A stretch of DNA of 64,000 nt from Climacium dendroides (GCA_950106755.1 CATNNA010000001.1:496001-560000); one strand, 5' to 3'; shown: positions 25,939 through 37,493, counted from the stretch's first letter. Notes: generated by a model not told the origin, from the sequence alone. Made by a program: numbers and translations.

Positions 25939-26692
25939 TCATTTGTAGCTTGTATAATTGTTCTTGGCTGCCTCTAGCGCCTCCAACGCCTTCAACCTTG
26001 CCATGCCTCTATAAATATCTTCACGTCGTGAGGAATAGTACGACGCACTTGGATATTGTGTGCCATTGCTGAGGTCCATACGTGGAGAGGTACTATCCTT
26101 GTGCTTTGTTTCACGCTTGCGTGGAGGTAATTTGGAGGAAGATATGGACCTCGATCCTTGAGGTGTCGGCCATGGCAGTGGCAAATGAGGTGCATTGTGA
26201 GCCCCCACCTGTACCCCCTTTGCATGATTTGGCAAGCCAACTACTTCCTTAACGACCTCCCTCTTCGCAGGAAGGAGTACAAAATCCATCGGCACATCAT
26301 CCTCGGGGTGAGGATGATTTGTACCGTCACTAACGGGGAGAACAAGCTCCCGATTCATGATGACATCGGTCCATAGCAGGGGCGAAAAGGGGCATTCTAC
26401 GCTCGCTTGAGTGGAGACAAGGAGCAAACGGGGGTTTTGACGGGTCCTCGACCCGGAGGATTGTCCACCACGCCGTCTTCAACATCGGCCTTCGAGAAGT
26501 CAATGGCTGCGGACATCGCATCCTCCACTGTGCGCATCATGTAGGGCTCCGAAAACATGGATGGTCTGGTACTCCTCTCGGTAGAGCATGACACCTCAGA
26601 AAGTGACTTCTTCGACCCAAAAAAGAGACTCCTGGCTACTCGGTAACGTTTGATTGTTTCAGTTCCATTTGGAGAACCAACCTGCAAGAAGC
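25939..26692 (-). pseudogene. Unidentified gene exon(s), frameshifted
   Basis: Read leftwards, a good 3' splice site (CTTCTTGCAG) at 26693 opens a frame with VGSPNGTETIKRYRVARSL and a Ser/Arg-rich stretch. Around 26400-26427 it passes by one frameshift into a second frame that ends at 25939, with Pro-rich text and an Ala-rich end (RLKALEALEAAKNNY). Composition contrasts with the AT-rich flank. No domain is recognised. A GC island lies about 400 bases upstream on the same strand, so this may be a cassette like those further right. Confidence 0.4.
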
Positions 26693-27064
26693 CTAGATTA
26701 CACAAGTTCTGCCCACATTATACTACTGATGAAATGGTCACAAGCAAAGGAAACGCATACTCACTCAGATGGACAGACAATTGGATCGCTCGATACAACA
26801 GTCGAACATGTGTGCCAAAATCTTCACTCTCAAAATTATATACAATTGAATGAATGTACAAAATTACAAAAATATAGAAACGTGAGTTCCTTTCCAATCC
26901 AAGTCTACGAGGCCGCCCGAAGGAACCCTAAACAAATGACTCTAGAAAAGACTAGGGATCGCGTCTCTCCGGGCCTATCGCTAGCTAGAGGCTCGGAAGC
27001 TCGAAATGATATCCCAAATTTCTGGCAGACATCCTTATTCCCTAGGGTTGTCGTAGACGTGCGT

Positions 27065-27312
27065 TCGCGGTGAAATCGCGTCCAAAATCGGACGTTCGGA
27101 CGCTGCAGATGCAGACGGACGGTCCTTGGTCGCCGTCCTCTGGTCGGAGGGGGGGTGGACGGGCGGATGGGGGGGTGGACGGATTGGCGGACGGGGCGGG
27201 TGGATGGGCGGACGAGAGGGGGGGGGGGGGACGGATTGACGGACGCGGCGGGTGGACGGGCGGGCGGACAGATTGGCGGACGGGGCGGGCGGACGGGCGG
27301 ACGGTTCAAGGG
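27065..27312. repeat. CGGACGG-rich GC island (G-rich on + strand)
   Basis: The stretch is made of short variants of GGCGGACGG and GGGTGGACGG with an uninterrupted run of 13 G near 27218-27230. It contrasts sharply with AT-rich neighbours. The proline-rich ORFs on the minus strand are translations of the repeat and are not called. It lies between the relic at 25939-26692 and the small gene at 27671-28141. Several G-runs make G-quadruplex formation plausible. Confidence 0.85.
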
Positions 27313-27670
27313 GTTTAGGTAGTGAGTGAGTGAGGGTTTGCATTTTGCAATTTTGCATGGTTTTCATTTTGTTTTAGGGTTCTTTTTTCATATTTGTAAG
27401 TTTTGGCGCTTCAAAATTTTTTACGTGCTATACACTTGAAATTGAGAACAAAAAATCACACAATGAAGATTTCTTCAATATCACTTGGGACAAAATCCCC
27501 CCAAAATGATAGTTTGATTCATTTTTTCAAGATAAATTGACAAGCTTGTACTACTAAGAAATACTCCGAGAAACTAATAATTCTTAGCTATTCATCTCTC
27601 TAAATTGTAAGCATTTGAGTACCAAGTTCTGTAAATGTTTTGGATTCAAATCCTTTCTAAATTTGAATGC
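27313..27670. other. Spacer between GC island and small gene
   Basis: AT-rich, with no coding region or repeat recognised. It would contain the 3' untranslated region of the minus-strand gene at 27671-28141. Confidence 0.45.
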
Positions 27671-28141
27671 CTAGGGGTGGTAATCACTATTTCCTTTCAC
27701 CTCTGCCCCACTACTATACTCTCTTGATTGGAATCCATCATCTTCATCACTCATGGTGTTGTCTTCATCGTCTGATGAAAGTGTTTGATTTCCTCCTCTT
27801 TTCTCTTGTACTGTTGAAGATATACGAGCTTTCTTAGGCTTGCCCATCATTTGCTCCTTCTTCGCTTTCATCAAGGTTTTCCCTACATGTTCACGGAGGC
27901 AATCAACCGCTTTTCCTTTTCTCAAGGAAAATACTGGAATAGGTGGACGCTTATCAAGGGAGGATTTTCCTGCATTTACTTTCTTTGTTGGAGAGATAGC
28001 AAATGGCTCCATTACTCGTTTGTTCTTTGCTTTAGAGGGTTCTTCCATCATTGCCATCCCAGCCTTTCTCCCTTCTCCGGTGAATGCCTCTATAGCATTT
28101 GAAGATTCTAGCGCGTGAAGCAATAGTAACACATCTGACAT
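27671..28141 (-). CDS. Small Lys/Asp-rich protein, 156 aa, unknown function
   Basis: I chose the ATG at 28141 because the same start (MSDVLLLLHAL) is found downstream of the matching GC module at 55107. The upstream in-frame codons have no ATG. The protein has a hydrophobic N-terminus, then a basic region (KKARISSTVQEKRGG) and an acidic tail (SSDDEDNTMSDEDDG). No catalytic motif is seen. The module directly upstream (28142-28635) is GC-rich with TATATTAG on the minus strand, so it probably acts as promoter. The frame is uninterrupted. It could be the whole gene or a first exon, since the related locus near 55107 diverges after 11 codons. Confidence 0.55.
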   Translation of the reverse strand: MSDVLLLLHALESSNAIEAFTGEGRKAGMAMMEEPSKAKNKRVMEPFAISPTKKVNAGKSSLDKRPPIPVFSLRKGKAVDCLREHVGKTLMKAKKEQMMGKPKKARISSTVQEKRGGNQTLSSDDEDNTMSDEDDGFQSREYSSGAEVKGNSDYHP

Positions 28142-28635
28142 GGCAATGATTCCCAAATGGAAGAGTGAAAGTGAGAAAATCTAAGTTGGCTGTCCGCTAA
28201 TATACCCGTCCGCTCCCAGACCTAAAAGAGGCCCGAAACTAGACCTGTCTTGGACCATGCGGACGTGGCCCGAGCCGGCGGATGGGTGGATGGAGCTGCC
28301 CCGTCTGCCGCCGAAGGGGACGAGCGGACAGCGGACGATCCGACTACGTCTGCCCACCCTGTCCGCCCGTCCCGTCCGCCCCGTTCGTCCATCCGCTGAG
28401 TCCGCCAAGTCTACCCCCTACTATTTCCAAGCGTCCATATTTTTTCATATTGGCATATTTCGTAAGCCACGAGACATAGGATTCTTCTCAAGTTGCCTTT
28501 ACTTACTGTCAGATTTTTTTGGTCAATTAAAATTTCAGCATCCTATGCTTTTGCCATTAACCAAAAAAATTAAAAATAGAAAAGTTATAATCAGATTCTA
28601 AATAAGCATTTAGAGATCTTTGATGTTTACAGTGA
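28142..28635 (-). promoter_or_regulatory. GC-island promoter module B, inverted copy
   Basis: The whole segment is the inverse of 54675-55125. Shared text includes the CGGACGTGGCCCGAGCCGG core, GGAGCTGCCCCG, the TATATT box and the AT-rich outer arm with TCAGCATCCTATGCTTTTG. Matching continues into the first 11 codons of the gene at 28141 and stops there. The outer limit lies at TTTACAGTGA. The arrangement (AT arm, CGGACGG island, TATA-like box, start codon) is seen at other cassettes in the window. Confidence 0.8.
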
Positions 28636-29970
28636 ATTGTGCTTGAGGTGTGCTTGAGGTGACCTAAGGCACACCTCAAGCAGAATCCAACTTTTTTGTA
28701 CTTTTTTTAGTAATTGGTCTAGAATGAAGAAATGAAATTTAGAATTTGGTGAGTCATACTATTTAGGTATAAGATCCTACAAATCACTATAAAAAAACTG
28801 TGTCTGCTTAGACATCCAGCCCAAAACGACGTATATCCGCGACAACACGATACGTCGCAGAAGACATTGGGGTGTCAGGCCGAAAAAGTGAAGATTTTGC
28901 TTTGATGTCTTTGACAGCATTGCTAGATTTTAGTCACAGTATACTGATGCTACGAAAAACACTGATGCAATGTAAGACATCCAGGTGGACACCAGATATT
29001 TATAAGGATGTCCACAATAACATGTTCAGTCACGTCACCATCTTTGGTCAAACTTAGCTCAGAAGTTGATTTATAATTTTGGTACGGTCAGAGATAAAAA
29101 GACTGCCCAAGGTTAAAAAGAGGACAACGAGCAGGTGGTGACTCCTAAAAGCTTATGTGGCATCTGACGTGGCGTGATGAGGTGGAAATTGTGTGATGTG
29201 GCATGATGACGTGAAAATTGGGTGACGTGGACATGGGTGATGATGTGGCATGCCACGTCAGCATACTTGGCCTATCCATGTTCCGATCTTGGATGTCTCC
29301 GTGGACGTCACAAGTGACGTACTGACGTCCACATTGACGTCACTTCTAGCGTCAACATTTTGTACTTACTGCGAATGTAACTTCAAACCACATGCTATCC
29401 ACTATGTGTTTCATTACGTCTGACTGGACGTGTGGATGTCGTGGAAACAATTGTAGGCGCCTTCTTTAATGTCAAAATAACTATAGATGCATGACATGAC
29501 TTTATGCCCAAGGTTGAATTTGCACATGATGCACGTCTTTCCTATATAGTACAAAATGACTTATGTGTTTACTTGGTTTAGGTTCATTTTTGGGCTATTG
29601 AAGTCTTACAATTTGCGCACGTTCAACAAACTTCATTAGGATAAAATTCCACCCTATTCATATGATGTCACTTGCAGCACCAAGCACGATAAACTTTGCC
29701 ACAAAATGCACGTTCAAGATGCAACGGGTCTACTTGAAAGATTTGAACATGCTGATGGCTTTGTATTTTTCAGACGTCTTATGTGACATCAAAATGCTAG
29801 CACAGCAAACACATGTCAGTGATGTGAACACCCTATGTTTCCTCCTCAGATGCAATGTCATCGCTAACTACGGCAACATACTCTCCACCATTGTCTGCTG
29901 GTTGGCGCACCAGGTCCACGACTTGTTGTAGTGGTTGTAGGCCATCGAAGTCCCTATCATTCACCAACTG

Positions 29971-30210
29971 CACCATATAAGAAAACTGTTTTTTTTCTGA
30001 TATCCGACCAAAAACGTTGTACGTTTAGGATAACATCATACGTTTGAGAAAACATTGGGATGTCACATTGACAGACTCTGGAAAAGCAGAGATTTTGGTT
30101 TGATGTTATAGAAAGCATTGCTGAATTTCAGTCATAGCATATTGGTGCTATGAAAAACAATGATGCAATCTAAGACATTGTTGTGGACATCAGATGTTTT
30201 AAAAAATGTC
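29971..30210 (+). repeat. Second copy of the CACTA 5' terminus inside the element
   Basis: It begins CACCATATAAGAAAACTGTT and follows 28785-29010 word for word with substitutions: AACATTGGGATGTCA, AGATTTTGGTTTGATGT, GCATTGCTGAATTT, GATGCAATCTAAGACAT. Either a second element inserted and lost its far end, or the 5' end was duplicated. The unique AAT duplication belongs to the outer pair. Confidence 0.8.
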
Positions 30211-30459
30211 CAGAAAAATTTTCAAAATGTTATAAGCTATATAGATTTAATTTATATAACAATTTTATATAAATTAGATGAATGGATTTGTTATGAAAAA
30301 AGGTTTACAAAATCATGTCAATATTATATTATATAAAAAAATTTATTTTTAACTTAAGATTTAAATTCTAAATTTTATTAGTTTAAAATCATAAATTTTG
30401 CATCAATATCTAATGTGGGGTGATTTTCTAGTGTTCTTGGACTTTGAGATATTTGACAT

Positions 30460-31045
30460 CTTAACCTTTAAAGGACCAAGGCCTTTTTTCCACATCTAAC
30501 TATAGGATCTTACACCTAACAAGTAGAATAAATTGTAGAAAAAAATTCAGAATTTTTGACCGCATAGATTTAAAGTGGAAAAAACAAGTTTTTTAGCGCA
30601 TTGAGGGACTAGATTTTTTGACTTTGTAAAATTTTTGCACTATAGAGTTTTGAGATTTAAATATTTATAGTAGAGAATTGAGTTGAGAGTTTTGGAAAAT
30701 AAATAAAAAATAAAAAAACTTTAATTTCATTCTTAAGAAAACTGTTAAGTAGAAGTAGGTATGAGATAGAAGGAAAATTTAAATTATTAATAAATTTTAG
30801 ATGGAATTAAAATGCACTAATCTCAATGGTAAGATTGTTCTAGCAAGTAAATTAAACCAAGTGAAATTTTTATTTTGAAAAAATTGTAAAAATTGCATTT
30901 AGAAATGCATCCAACAAGTTATTTTTTTCAAGAAGATGCTCTAATTGCCTAAAAAACAAAAATGTCCATAACTTTCTCATAACAAATCCAAATGAAATGA
31001 ATCAGAGCTTTCTAGATAGACAAAAATTTAATCTACAATTGAAAT
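30460..31045 (+). repeat. Dispersed AT-rich repeat H, copy 2
   Basis: Matches 16650-17310 in the same orientation (shared GCACTATAGAGTTTTGAG, CTTACACCTAAC-AGTAGAA and others). It lies inside the CACTA element, so it was either captured or was inserted there. Confidence 0.7.
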
Positions 31046-31509
31046 TCCATGTTGGATGTATTGTTGTGTCATACTATATTGAAGTTGATGTTGCAAACAA
31101 CCTAGATTTAATAAATATGACTTTATCAATTAAATGTTTAAAGAGACATCCCCATATATGTTGGAAATGACATGCAAATGTTCATCATAACATCATAAAC
31201 AACAAAGAAGATTTGTAGAAAATTAGAAATTGTTGAAGCAAATGTTTAAAACAACATTGATGTGAATGTCGAATTTCATACTACAGATGTTCTTTTGAAT
31301 GTTTACAATGATGTCGAAAAAAACATAACTAAGACATGTAAATGTTTTTTAAGACATCATTTTAGACATCATTGTAGTTATGTTGCTGCTCATATTTTAG
31401 TTTTGTATATCCCATATTGTTTGTCATGCCTCCTACACCCCACTAGTATAAAAGGCTTGTCTTTTCATCTATTAATAAGTAGATTTTTGAGCCATTCAAT
31501 ATACTTGAT

Positions 31510-31740
31510 AAATATAGTGTATGGCATATTGTATGGTATATTTTGTATAGCATGTTGTATATATATTGTATTTTATATGGTGTATTTTGTATGGCATGCT
31601 ATATATATTGTATGGTGTATTTTATATGGCATGTTGAATATATTTTGTATGGTGTATTTTGTATGGCATATTTTATATGTTGTATTGCATATGATATACC
31701 ATATATTGCATATTTTATATTGTGTACAACATATTACTAC
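31510..31740 (+). repeat. Imperfect tandem repeat of a TATGGTGTATTTTGTATGGCAT unit type
   Basis: Short words GTATGGTGTATTTT and TATGGCATRTT alternate with a loose period of about 22 to 50 bp. They create an apparently open frame rich in Ile, Tyr and Cys, which I do not call a gene. Confidence 0.7.
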
Positions 31741-31762
31741 ATTGACAACATTAGAATGTCCA

Positions 31763-31982
31763 ATACAATGCATACATGTGTTCCAGGAGATGTCCCAAAA
31801 AATAAGTGGACGTCGCCACTAACATCCTACAATGCAAGAAGCCATCTGCTATCCTAGCATGTAATTGTGCTGATACAATGCATACATGCGTTCCAGGAGA
31901 TGTCCCAAAAAAAAAAGTGGACGTCACTGCTGACATCCTACAATGCAAGAAGCCATCTGCTACCCTAGCATGTACTTGTGCT
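31763..31982 (+). repeat. 110-bp tandem duplication in the CACTA subterminal region
   Basis: ATACAATGCATACATG recurs at 31763 and 31873. The copies share the text from GTTCCAGGAGATGTCCCAAAA through TACAATGCAAGAAGCCATCT to TAGCATGTA. Confidence 0.9.
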
Positions 31983-32579
31983 GGCTTGTGCAAACATACA
32001 TCTCTTATGACAGGGTATGCTTTGAGAAGCACGCATGTGCAAATTCCACATGCTCAGATGGACATTTCAATCAACACACAATTGTTTCACCTGACGTCAT
32101 TTAAGACACTTGGATGTTCACAGCGATGTCTCAAAAGACATCCTAAAATGCTAGGCAGACCAAGTAAGTGGCCCCAAAAAACGCCACGTCAACATCCGTG
32201 GATGCCACGTCAGCCAATCCCGTTAGCATTGACATGGCATGCCACGTCAACCAATTCCATGAGCACCAATGTGGCATGCCACATCAATTACACGTCAGAT
32301 GCCACATTATAGACGGGCAATGGATGAAAAAAATGACACTCTGGCTTTCCCGCGCCTAGGTGGCATCTATATGTCAACTCCTGAAGTTACCCGTTGACCG
32401 ATGTCTTTTTGGACATCACGATGTTGGGCCTGTAAATCTGATGCAATGTACCATGTTTTTGGCATGTCCATGGCAACACGAAGTGATTGGACATCAGTGT
32501 AGACATAGAACGCATCACGCGCGATGTTCGGGTGTCTAAATTGCAATGTTGCGGTAGACACAGTTTTCTTATAGTGAAT

Positions 32580-34009
32580 AGATGTGCAAAAAAAACATAT
32601 TTTTAAATTCTTTTACTCTTTGCTATAGAAATGTGTTCAACGGTGTTCGAAAATTTGGCTATATGAGGTTTAAAAAGGGTACTTGTCCTAGAAAACTATG
32701 AATATGAATTTCAAATGCCCACAAATTGTGCTTGCAACATTCATGCCATTATGTCAATTTCACTCCCTCATAAAGTATAGCAATATGATTTTTTCAACGT
32801 ATTTGATAAACTTTCGATGTAATTCCCACAAAATGTAAATCATATTAACACTATATTAACACTTGAAAGTTGAAACAAATGGGAACCCATTGTTTTTTGC
32901 TTTTTTTGAACAAACCATTGCATTAAATTGGGAAGCCATTGCATTATAAACCATGTTGGATGTTTCTTACAAAGAATTAGATCAAACTTTATATATTCTA
33001 AGCCGTCACTCATGTTCTTCATAATTTCATAATTTGGCTCATACAATTTATTTTTCACTCATTTTATGATTGAATATTTCCCGTCCTCCAACCCACCCCA
33101 TTGCAAGGCAAAGTTTGGTGATTTAGGGGTCTCACGGAGTCACCATCCTCATTAGGCTCATTAGTGTGCATAAATTCTAGGTTACAACTATGAACTGTTT
33201 ACATTGTCTTACAATTTGTAACCTAATAATATGAAAACAAATTAAAAGAGTAAAGTCTTTGCTTACATTTTGAACTCAATGTTTCATCATAAAAAATTCA
33301 TTAATTCAAAGCCCTTCATTCAAAGATTGAGAACTTCAAAGCCCTTAGTCAATAAAAATGAAATCAAAGTAAAGAAGGTTCAAAGTTAGAAAGATTATTA
33401 AATATAGTAGACTAGTAGAGAAACATGCGAAAATGGACACAAGAATGCAATTCACTTTATATGCAAATATGTTGCAGTCTATCAAAGTGAAAGGCATACC
33501 GAGATTCTTGCACACATTGTCATCCTCATATTATTGAAGATGTCAAAGATTGTTCAAATTTAACAATTATTAAAAAACAAATAAAGGCTACAATGAATGA
33601 TTTAGGGACAATTTAATTTAAAGAAAAACAAGGTTACACTTGGAACTTATGAAAGAAACATACTTATAAGTTGTAAAAGTAAAAATGTATCCAACAAAGA
33701 GAACCCTTTACAAATTTTTTTTTTTTTTTTTTTTGAAGAAATGGTGAACCTTACAAGGGTTTAGGAGGTTCAATTCAAAGGCCCCACGGGCCATGTTCTA
33801 GGGTTTTGGTGGAATTCATAAAAGGTTTAAATTTAGGGTTGGAGCTTGTAAGATTAAGAATTCTCTTGTGAACTTTGGCAAACATTGACGTCTGGAGACT
33901 TCAGTGTAGACAGTACTTTAACACAATTGGACCACTTCCAGGACTTGATGAATTCAGTTCATATAGTAATGAAATAATTATTAGCAATTAGGAATCCTAA
34001 GAGTAGGAT
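32580..34009. other. AT-rich spacer
   Basis: No gene recognised. It holds a run of about 22 T near 33717-33738. At its right end is a perfect short inverted repeat, AGGAATCCTA...TAGGATTCCT, next to the start of GC module A. Confidence 0.5.
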
Positions 34010-34355
34010 TCCTAACGCCATCCACCGTCCGTCCGCTTGTCCGCCGTCCGCTCGCCCGTCCGCTGTCTGTCCGCCACGCGGTCAGAGTGTTCGTCCGCTG
34101 CAGTTGTCCGCAATTTGTCGGGGCCGTGCGATTGGACGCGCCAAGGCATATTGGCCATCTGATTTGGCTGTCGCCCCATCCGCTTGTTGAATTCGGACAG
34201 TGACGTCTGAATCGGCGGACGGTATAAACAGGAGCGCGGACGGCCCATTTCGCATAGTTGTTTCCCTTGCAAAGTAGGCTGATCCAGTGCCAATTGGTAA
34301 CTATGAGCCCCTTCCGACTTGGAATGTGAACAACTGTGAATGAATTAACTTAATT
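34010..34355 (+). promoter_or_regulatory. GC-island promoter module A, inverted copy, gene lost
   Basis: The segment is the inverse of 52255-52690. An outer CCGTCCGTCCGC array is followed by the core GGACGCGCCAAGGCATATTG, a TATAAA box at 34223-34228, then a leader with AGTTGTTTCCCTTGC, CCAATTGGTA and AACTGTGAATGAATTAACTT. At 52181 this leader runs into a coding region; here it runs into AT-rich module E instead. The copy is thus a promoter without its gene. Confidence 0.75.
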
Positions 34356-34369
34356 TTTTTATAACATAT

Positions 34370-34575
34370 ATATATATAATTTCAAAGAAATGATAAATCT
34401 AATGAAAATATTGGCATTTCTTCAAAATTAAAAATTTCAAGAAATTTAAGGAAGTTGAGAAGAAGCCTTGGGTCTATTTTTTTCATTATTAGGCATTGAA
34501 ATGCCCAATTCCTCCAAAACAAGAAGACCTACATGAAGCCTATTGAATGAAAAGGGAGAAAAATCACTCTAAAAA
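34370..34575. repeat. AT-rich module E, inverted copy
   Basis: Inverse of 50270-50480, sharing TTGAGAAGAAGCCTTGGGTC, CAAGAAGACCTACATGAAGC and GAATGAAAAGG. In the other copy module E directly touches GC module D; here about 700 bases separate them. Confidence 0.8.
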
Positions 34576-34576
34576 T

Positions 34577-35285
34577 GCCGGACAAAAATACGGCTCTACA
34601 TATTTTTGCCAAAATGCTTCCAAAACCTCATTTCATTTTTCATATAGTCATATAGAGCCAAAATATACAAAATTTACATATATAAATTATCTATTCCAAA
34701 TTGCATATATTAAGTTTGCCTCCTTTGATTTAAACCCCTACAATGAAGCTTGAGAGTAGACTCTAGACCTTCATTTACCCCCTAAGTGGTTTTGGGTGTC
34801 TTGTAAACATATGTACAATGGCAATCACAGTATATAAAGCTTTACATGTGAGTGGTTTACATTTCAATTTTTTTTTAATATTTTGTTGGAATGTTTAATG
34901 AAGTCTTCTATTGAAATACGTACTTCTTGGTTGCATTCGACATGTATGTAATTTTGTAGTAATATATGTATTTTTGTAGAACTACAGAGTTGACTATGTT
35001 TGGTGGCCTCTCATTTCTACAACGAGCATTACACCATTTTTTTAAAATCATGAGGAAATCAACCGGTGTTCCACCTTCAATTTTGTAGTTTACATATTTG
35101 GTCAATACTTCATAAAATTCGGAGAATACATGGCACGTAGGAATTGCACTTGAAAACACTTAGGGGTTTAAAAAGGCCACATAACCATTTGTCAAAGAAC
35201 CCCCAAAAAAACTCTGCTTGAAAATCTTCAATCGTCCAAATTGTGCTGGATGTGGCAGATGGCCTGGCCCATCCTCTTCATCGGA
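34577..35285. mobile_element. Probable insertion between modules E and D
   Basis: Compared with 50265-50275, where modules D and E touch, this copy carries about 700 extra bases, so the segment is inferred to be an insertion. Within it CCCCTAAGTG at 34779-34788 faces CACTTAGGGG at 35157-35166, a candidate terminal inverted repeat. An 83-codon minus-strand frame at 34908-35159 has no known domain. The family is unknown. Confidence 0.4.
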
Positions 35286-35286
35286 C

Positions 35287-35716
35287 ATTTGAAATGAAGC
35301 GGGTGATCTAAAAACCGCCCCTTCTGGACCATCTGATCACGCGGACGGCTGTCCGTCCGCCCGATCAGACGGGCCAAAGGAGGTGGACGGCCACCTCGTC
35401 CGCCCAATTAGACAGCCTCTGTCCAACTGAGCGGACCGGACGAGACATCCGTCAAGCCGTCTGCCCAATCGGACGGCTAGGAAGAGGCGGATGGCTAGTC
35501 CGTTCGCCCGATCGGACGGACCCGACGGGGCGGCCAATTGGCCGTCTGTCAGATTGGACGACCCCACACCGACCCGCCTTCCCGTCCACTCCTTTCGCCC
35601 CGTCCATCCCGTCCGCCTTCCCGTTCGCTGGACGGGGACAGTCTGAACGTCCTATGTCGGCGGACGTTCGGGAACCGGCGGACGCGGACGTTGGACGTCT
35701 ATGTAACCTTGTCTTT
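35287..35716 (-). repeat. GC-island modules D and C, inverted copy
   Basis: 35290-35560 is the inverse of 50010-50265 (shared GAAGCGGRTGATCTAAAAA and GGCTAGGAAGAGGCGGA). 35590-35716 is the inverse of 46565-46740 (shared CCGCCGGTTCCCGAACGT and GACATAGGAC). It abuts the 3' end of the phosphatase-like pseudogene at GTTACATAGACGTCC. The frame of that gene stays open into the island, but the Gly/Arg/Asp-rich translation is a product of the repeat. Confidence 0.75.
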
Positions 35717-36452
35717 CCCTCTACAAGGAACTCCACTTGGTAGTCCTTCTGCGTGAGGGGTTCCAAGCCAATCCTGTTTGCTCCTACAAACTCATGCAGA
35801 TGCCCCAGATCGCGCATCGATTCTAAGCGCACAAGCTAGGATAGGAGTTCCATCATCAGGAAGTTCTCTGTCAATTGCGTATGAGTCCAAGTATTGAAGA
35901 ACACAACATTCCACAATTCATTGCAGACGTTCTTTTCAGGAGAGTCATCAATGAGTAGGGTGTTGTTCATGTTGAAAGTCGTGCGCACGCCCTTGTAGTG
36001 GAACATGCGATCAGACAGGACTTTCAAGAATACCAGCTTCGAATTGTGGGTTAGGAACTTTATTTTGGAGGTTTCTATTTTCCTGCATTTTTCTTGATCT
36101 AGGATGTTATACGGGGCTTTTATTCCCCTAAACAAATGCTCCACAACCAACTCCACAGTGGGCTGCACCATGGAGGACCATATGACAATCTTGTCTATGA
36201 TATGCGACACCTCGTATAGGAACTAGCAGACGTTTTGTCGCGCAAACACGGCCTTCGGCTCGACGATAGTCAGGATTATATGGCACAAGACATTCTCCTC
36301 CATCCGATATGGCTTGAAACTATTAGTGTATGACTTCGGCAAGCACTGACAAAGAATGCCGTTCAAATTGAAGACAATGTTGAGCCACTTGACTAGGGGT
36401 GAGGGCTCTACGATATCCATCACATTCTCTCCGCACCCATGCAATTCTACCT
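35717..36452 (-). pseudogene. FCP1-like (HAD family) phosphatase domain, C-terminal exon of a disrupted gene
   Basis: A 3' splice site (CTACTTTCATCAG) at about 36453 opens the frame. The domain has the FCP1/NIF layout: a first strand FNLNGILC where active enzymes have DxDxT/V, then KIVIWSSM and, near 35932-35967, NTLLIDDSPEK. Family enzymes remove phosphate from Ser/Thr, for example on the RNA polymerase II tail. Here both catalytic Asp are Asn, so the domain would be inactive even if expressed. There are in-frame TAG codons at 36223-36225 and 35836-35838 and no frameshift. The N-terminal part lies at 40662-42134, separated by element copy 2. Confidence 0.7.
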
Positions 36453-37493
36453 GATGAAAGTAGAACAACAAAGAAATGGAGTTAACTGTTTGAATGCAGA
36501 ATTAGGTGAGCTAGACACGGGAGGGAGCACAAAATTCCACTAAAAGATTGCATATTCCAATCAGGAAGCGTTTTCAGTGCCCTTGGACGGTGCAAGCTTT
36601 TAAGAATTATAGGCTGAGCAAACAAAACATCAACAAAGATTGAAGTTAGAAGCGTGTAAGAACGGGAAAGTGTCCTTTATTTTTTATTTACAAAGATTAC
36701 ATGTTACATTTTGCGTGAAACTAAATGAAGCACAGATTCACACGAACACTCTATGCTACACTATTCTACACCGAAGGCAGGCCTAGATGTCTGCATCAAT
36801 GCCTAGCAATCATAAATGTGATTTCTTGCCAACAAAACTTGATTCAGTACAAGGAATCCACGTCAAAAGAACAACCTCTTCCGCAAGCCAAGTAAGACAT
36901 GAATCACTACACATCGCAGACACTTAGATAAACGCATATGGATCAGCCAAATGTACCTCCGATGCATCCCCTTGTGACCCAATGTGGGAGTGTGACCCCA
37001 CATGGTAGACCCAGAAAACTAGCATTTGATGGGAAATTTCAAAATTTATTCCTTTAAAAAGGAAAGTTTTGAATCCCCATAGGAGATTAGAAGGATTTCA
37101 GGAATACCAAAACTCTAGATCCGGAAAAATCCCATTAGGTGTAAAAGCCTAATTCTGGAGCCCTAGAAAATTTCGGAAATTGGATGACGGCGCTGGCCCT
37201 AAAAGTTGGAAATCAGATCCGTACTAGGGTTAGGCTTTGCCGCCAAAACCTATCCCGTACTCTCGTCCGACCGTCCATCCGTCTGATTAGTATAAGAAAG
37301 GGACTGTAGCCGGTAGAAGGCATAGTTGCTTTCTTACTTTCTTGCATCTTCGTTTTTCTGCCTTTCCAGCTCTTAGGAATTTCCGGTAGATTGAGGGACT
37401 GTGTGAGTTGCGATTGTGCAGAGTGTTCCGGAGTGACTTTCTGTGAGCAAGAGAGTTAGGGAGAGATTGTGCGAGGTTTCTTGTGCGAGCGTG

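Larger units (their letters stand above)
28785..32576. mobile_element. CACTA element, complete and non-autonomous (3792 bp)
   Basis: The left end is CACTATAAAAAAACTGTGTC. The right end on the minus strand is CACTATAAGAAAACTGTGTC. It is flanked by AAT at 28782-28784 and AAT at 32577-32579, the 3-bp duplication of the CACTA superfamily. GACATC/GATGTC words and TGGCATGCCACGTCA-type repeats crowd both ends as subterminal repeats. No transposase frame is recognised; the open frames at 29662-29931 and 31262-31822 lack motifs and the second spans repeats. It must depend on a transposase elsewhere. The 5' terminal region is present twice (see 29971). Confidence 0.93.

Noticed and set aside
26905..27367. 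Proline-rich minus-strand frames over the GC island
   Set aside because: They are translations of the CGGACGG repeat in several frames at once; no independent coding signal.
31262..31822. 186-codon open frame inside the CACTA element
   Set aside because: It spans a tandem repeat and subterminal repeats and has no known motif; openness comes from repeat composition.
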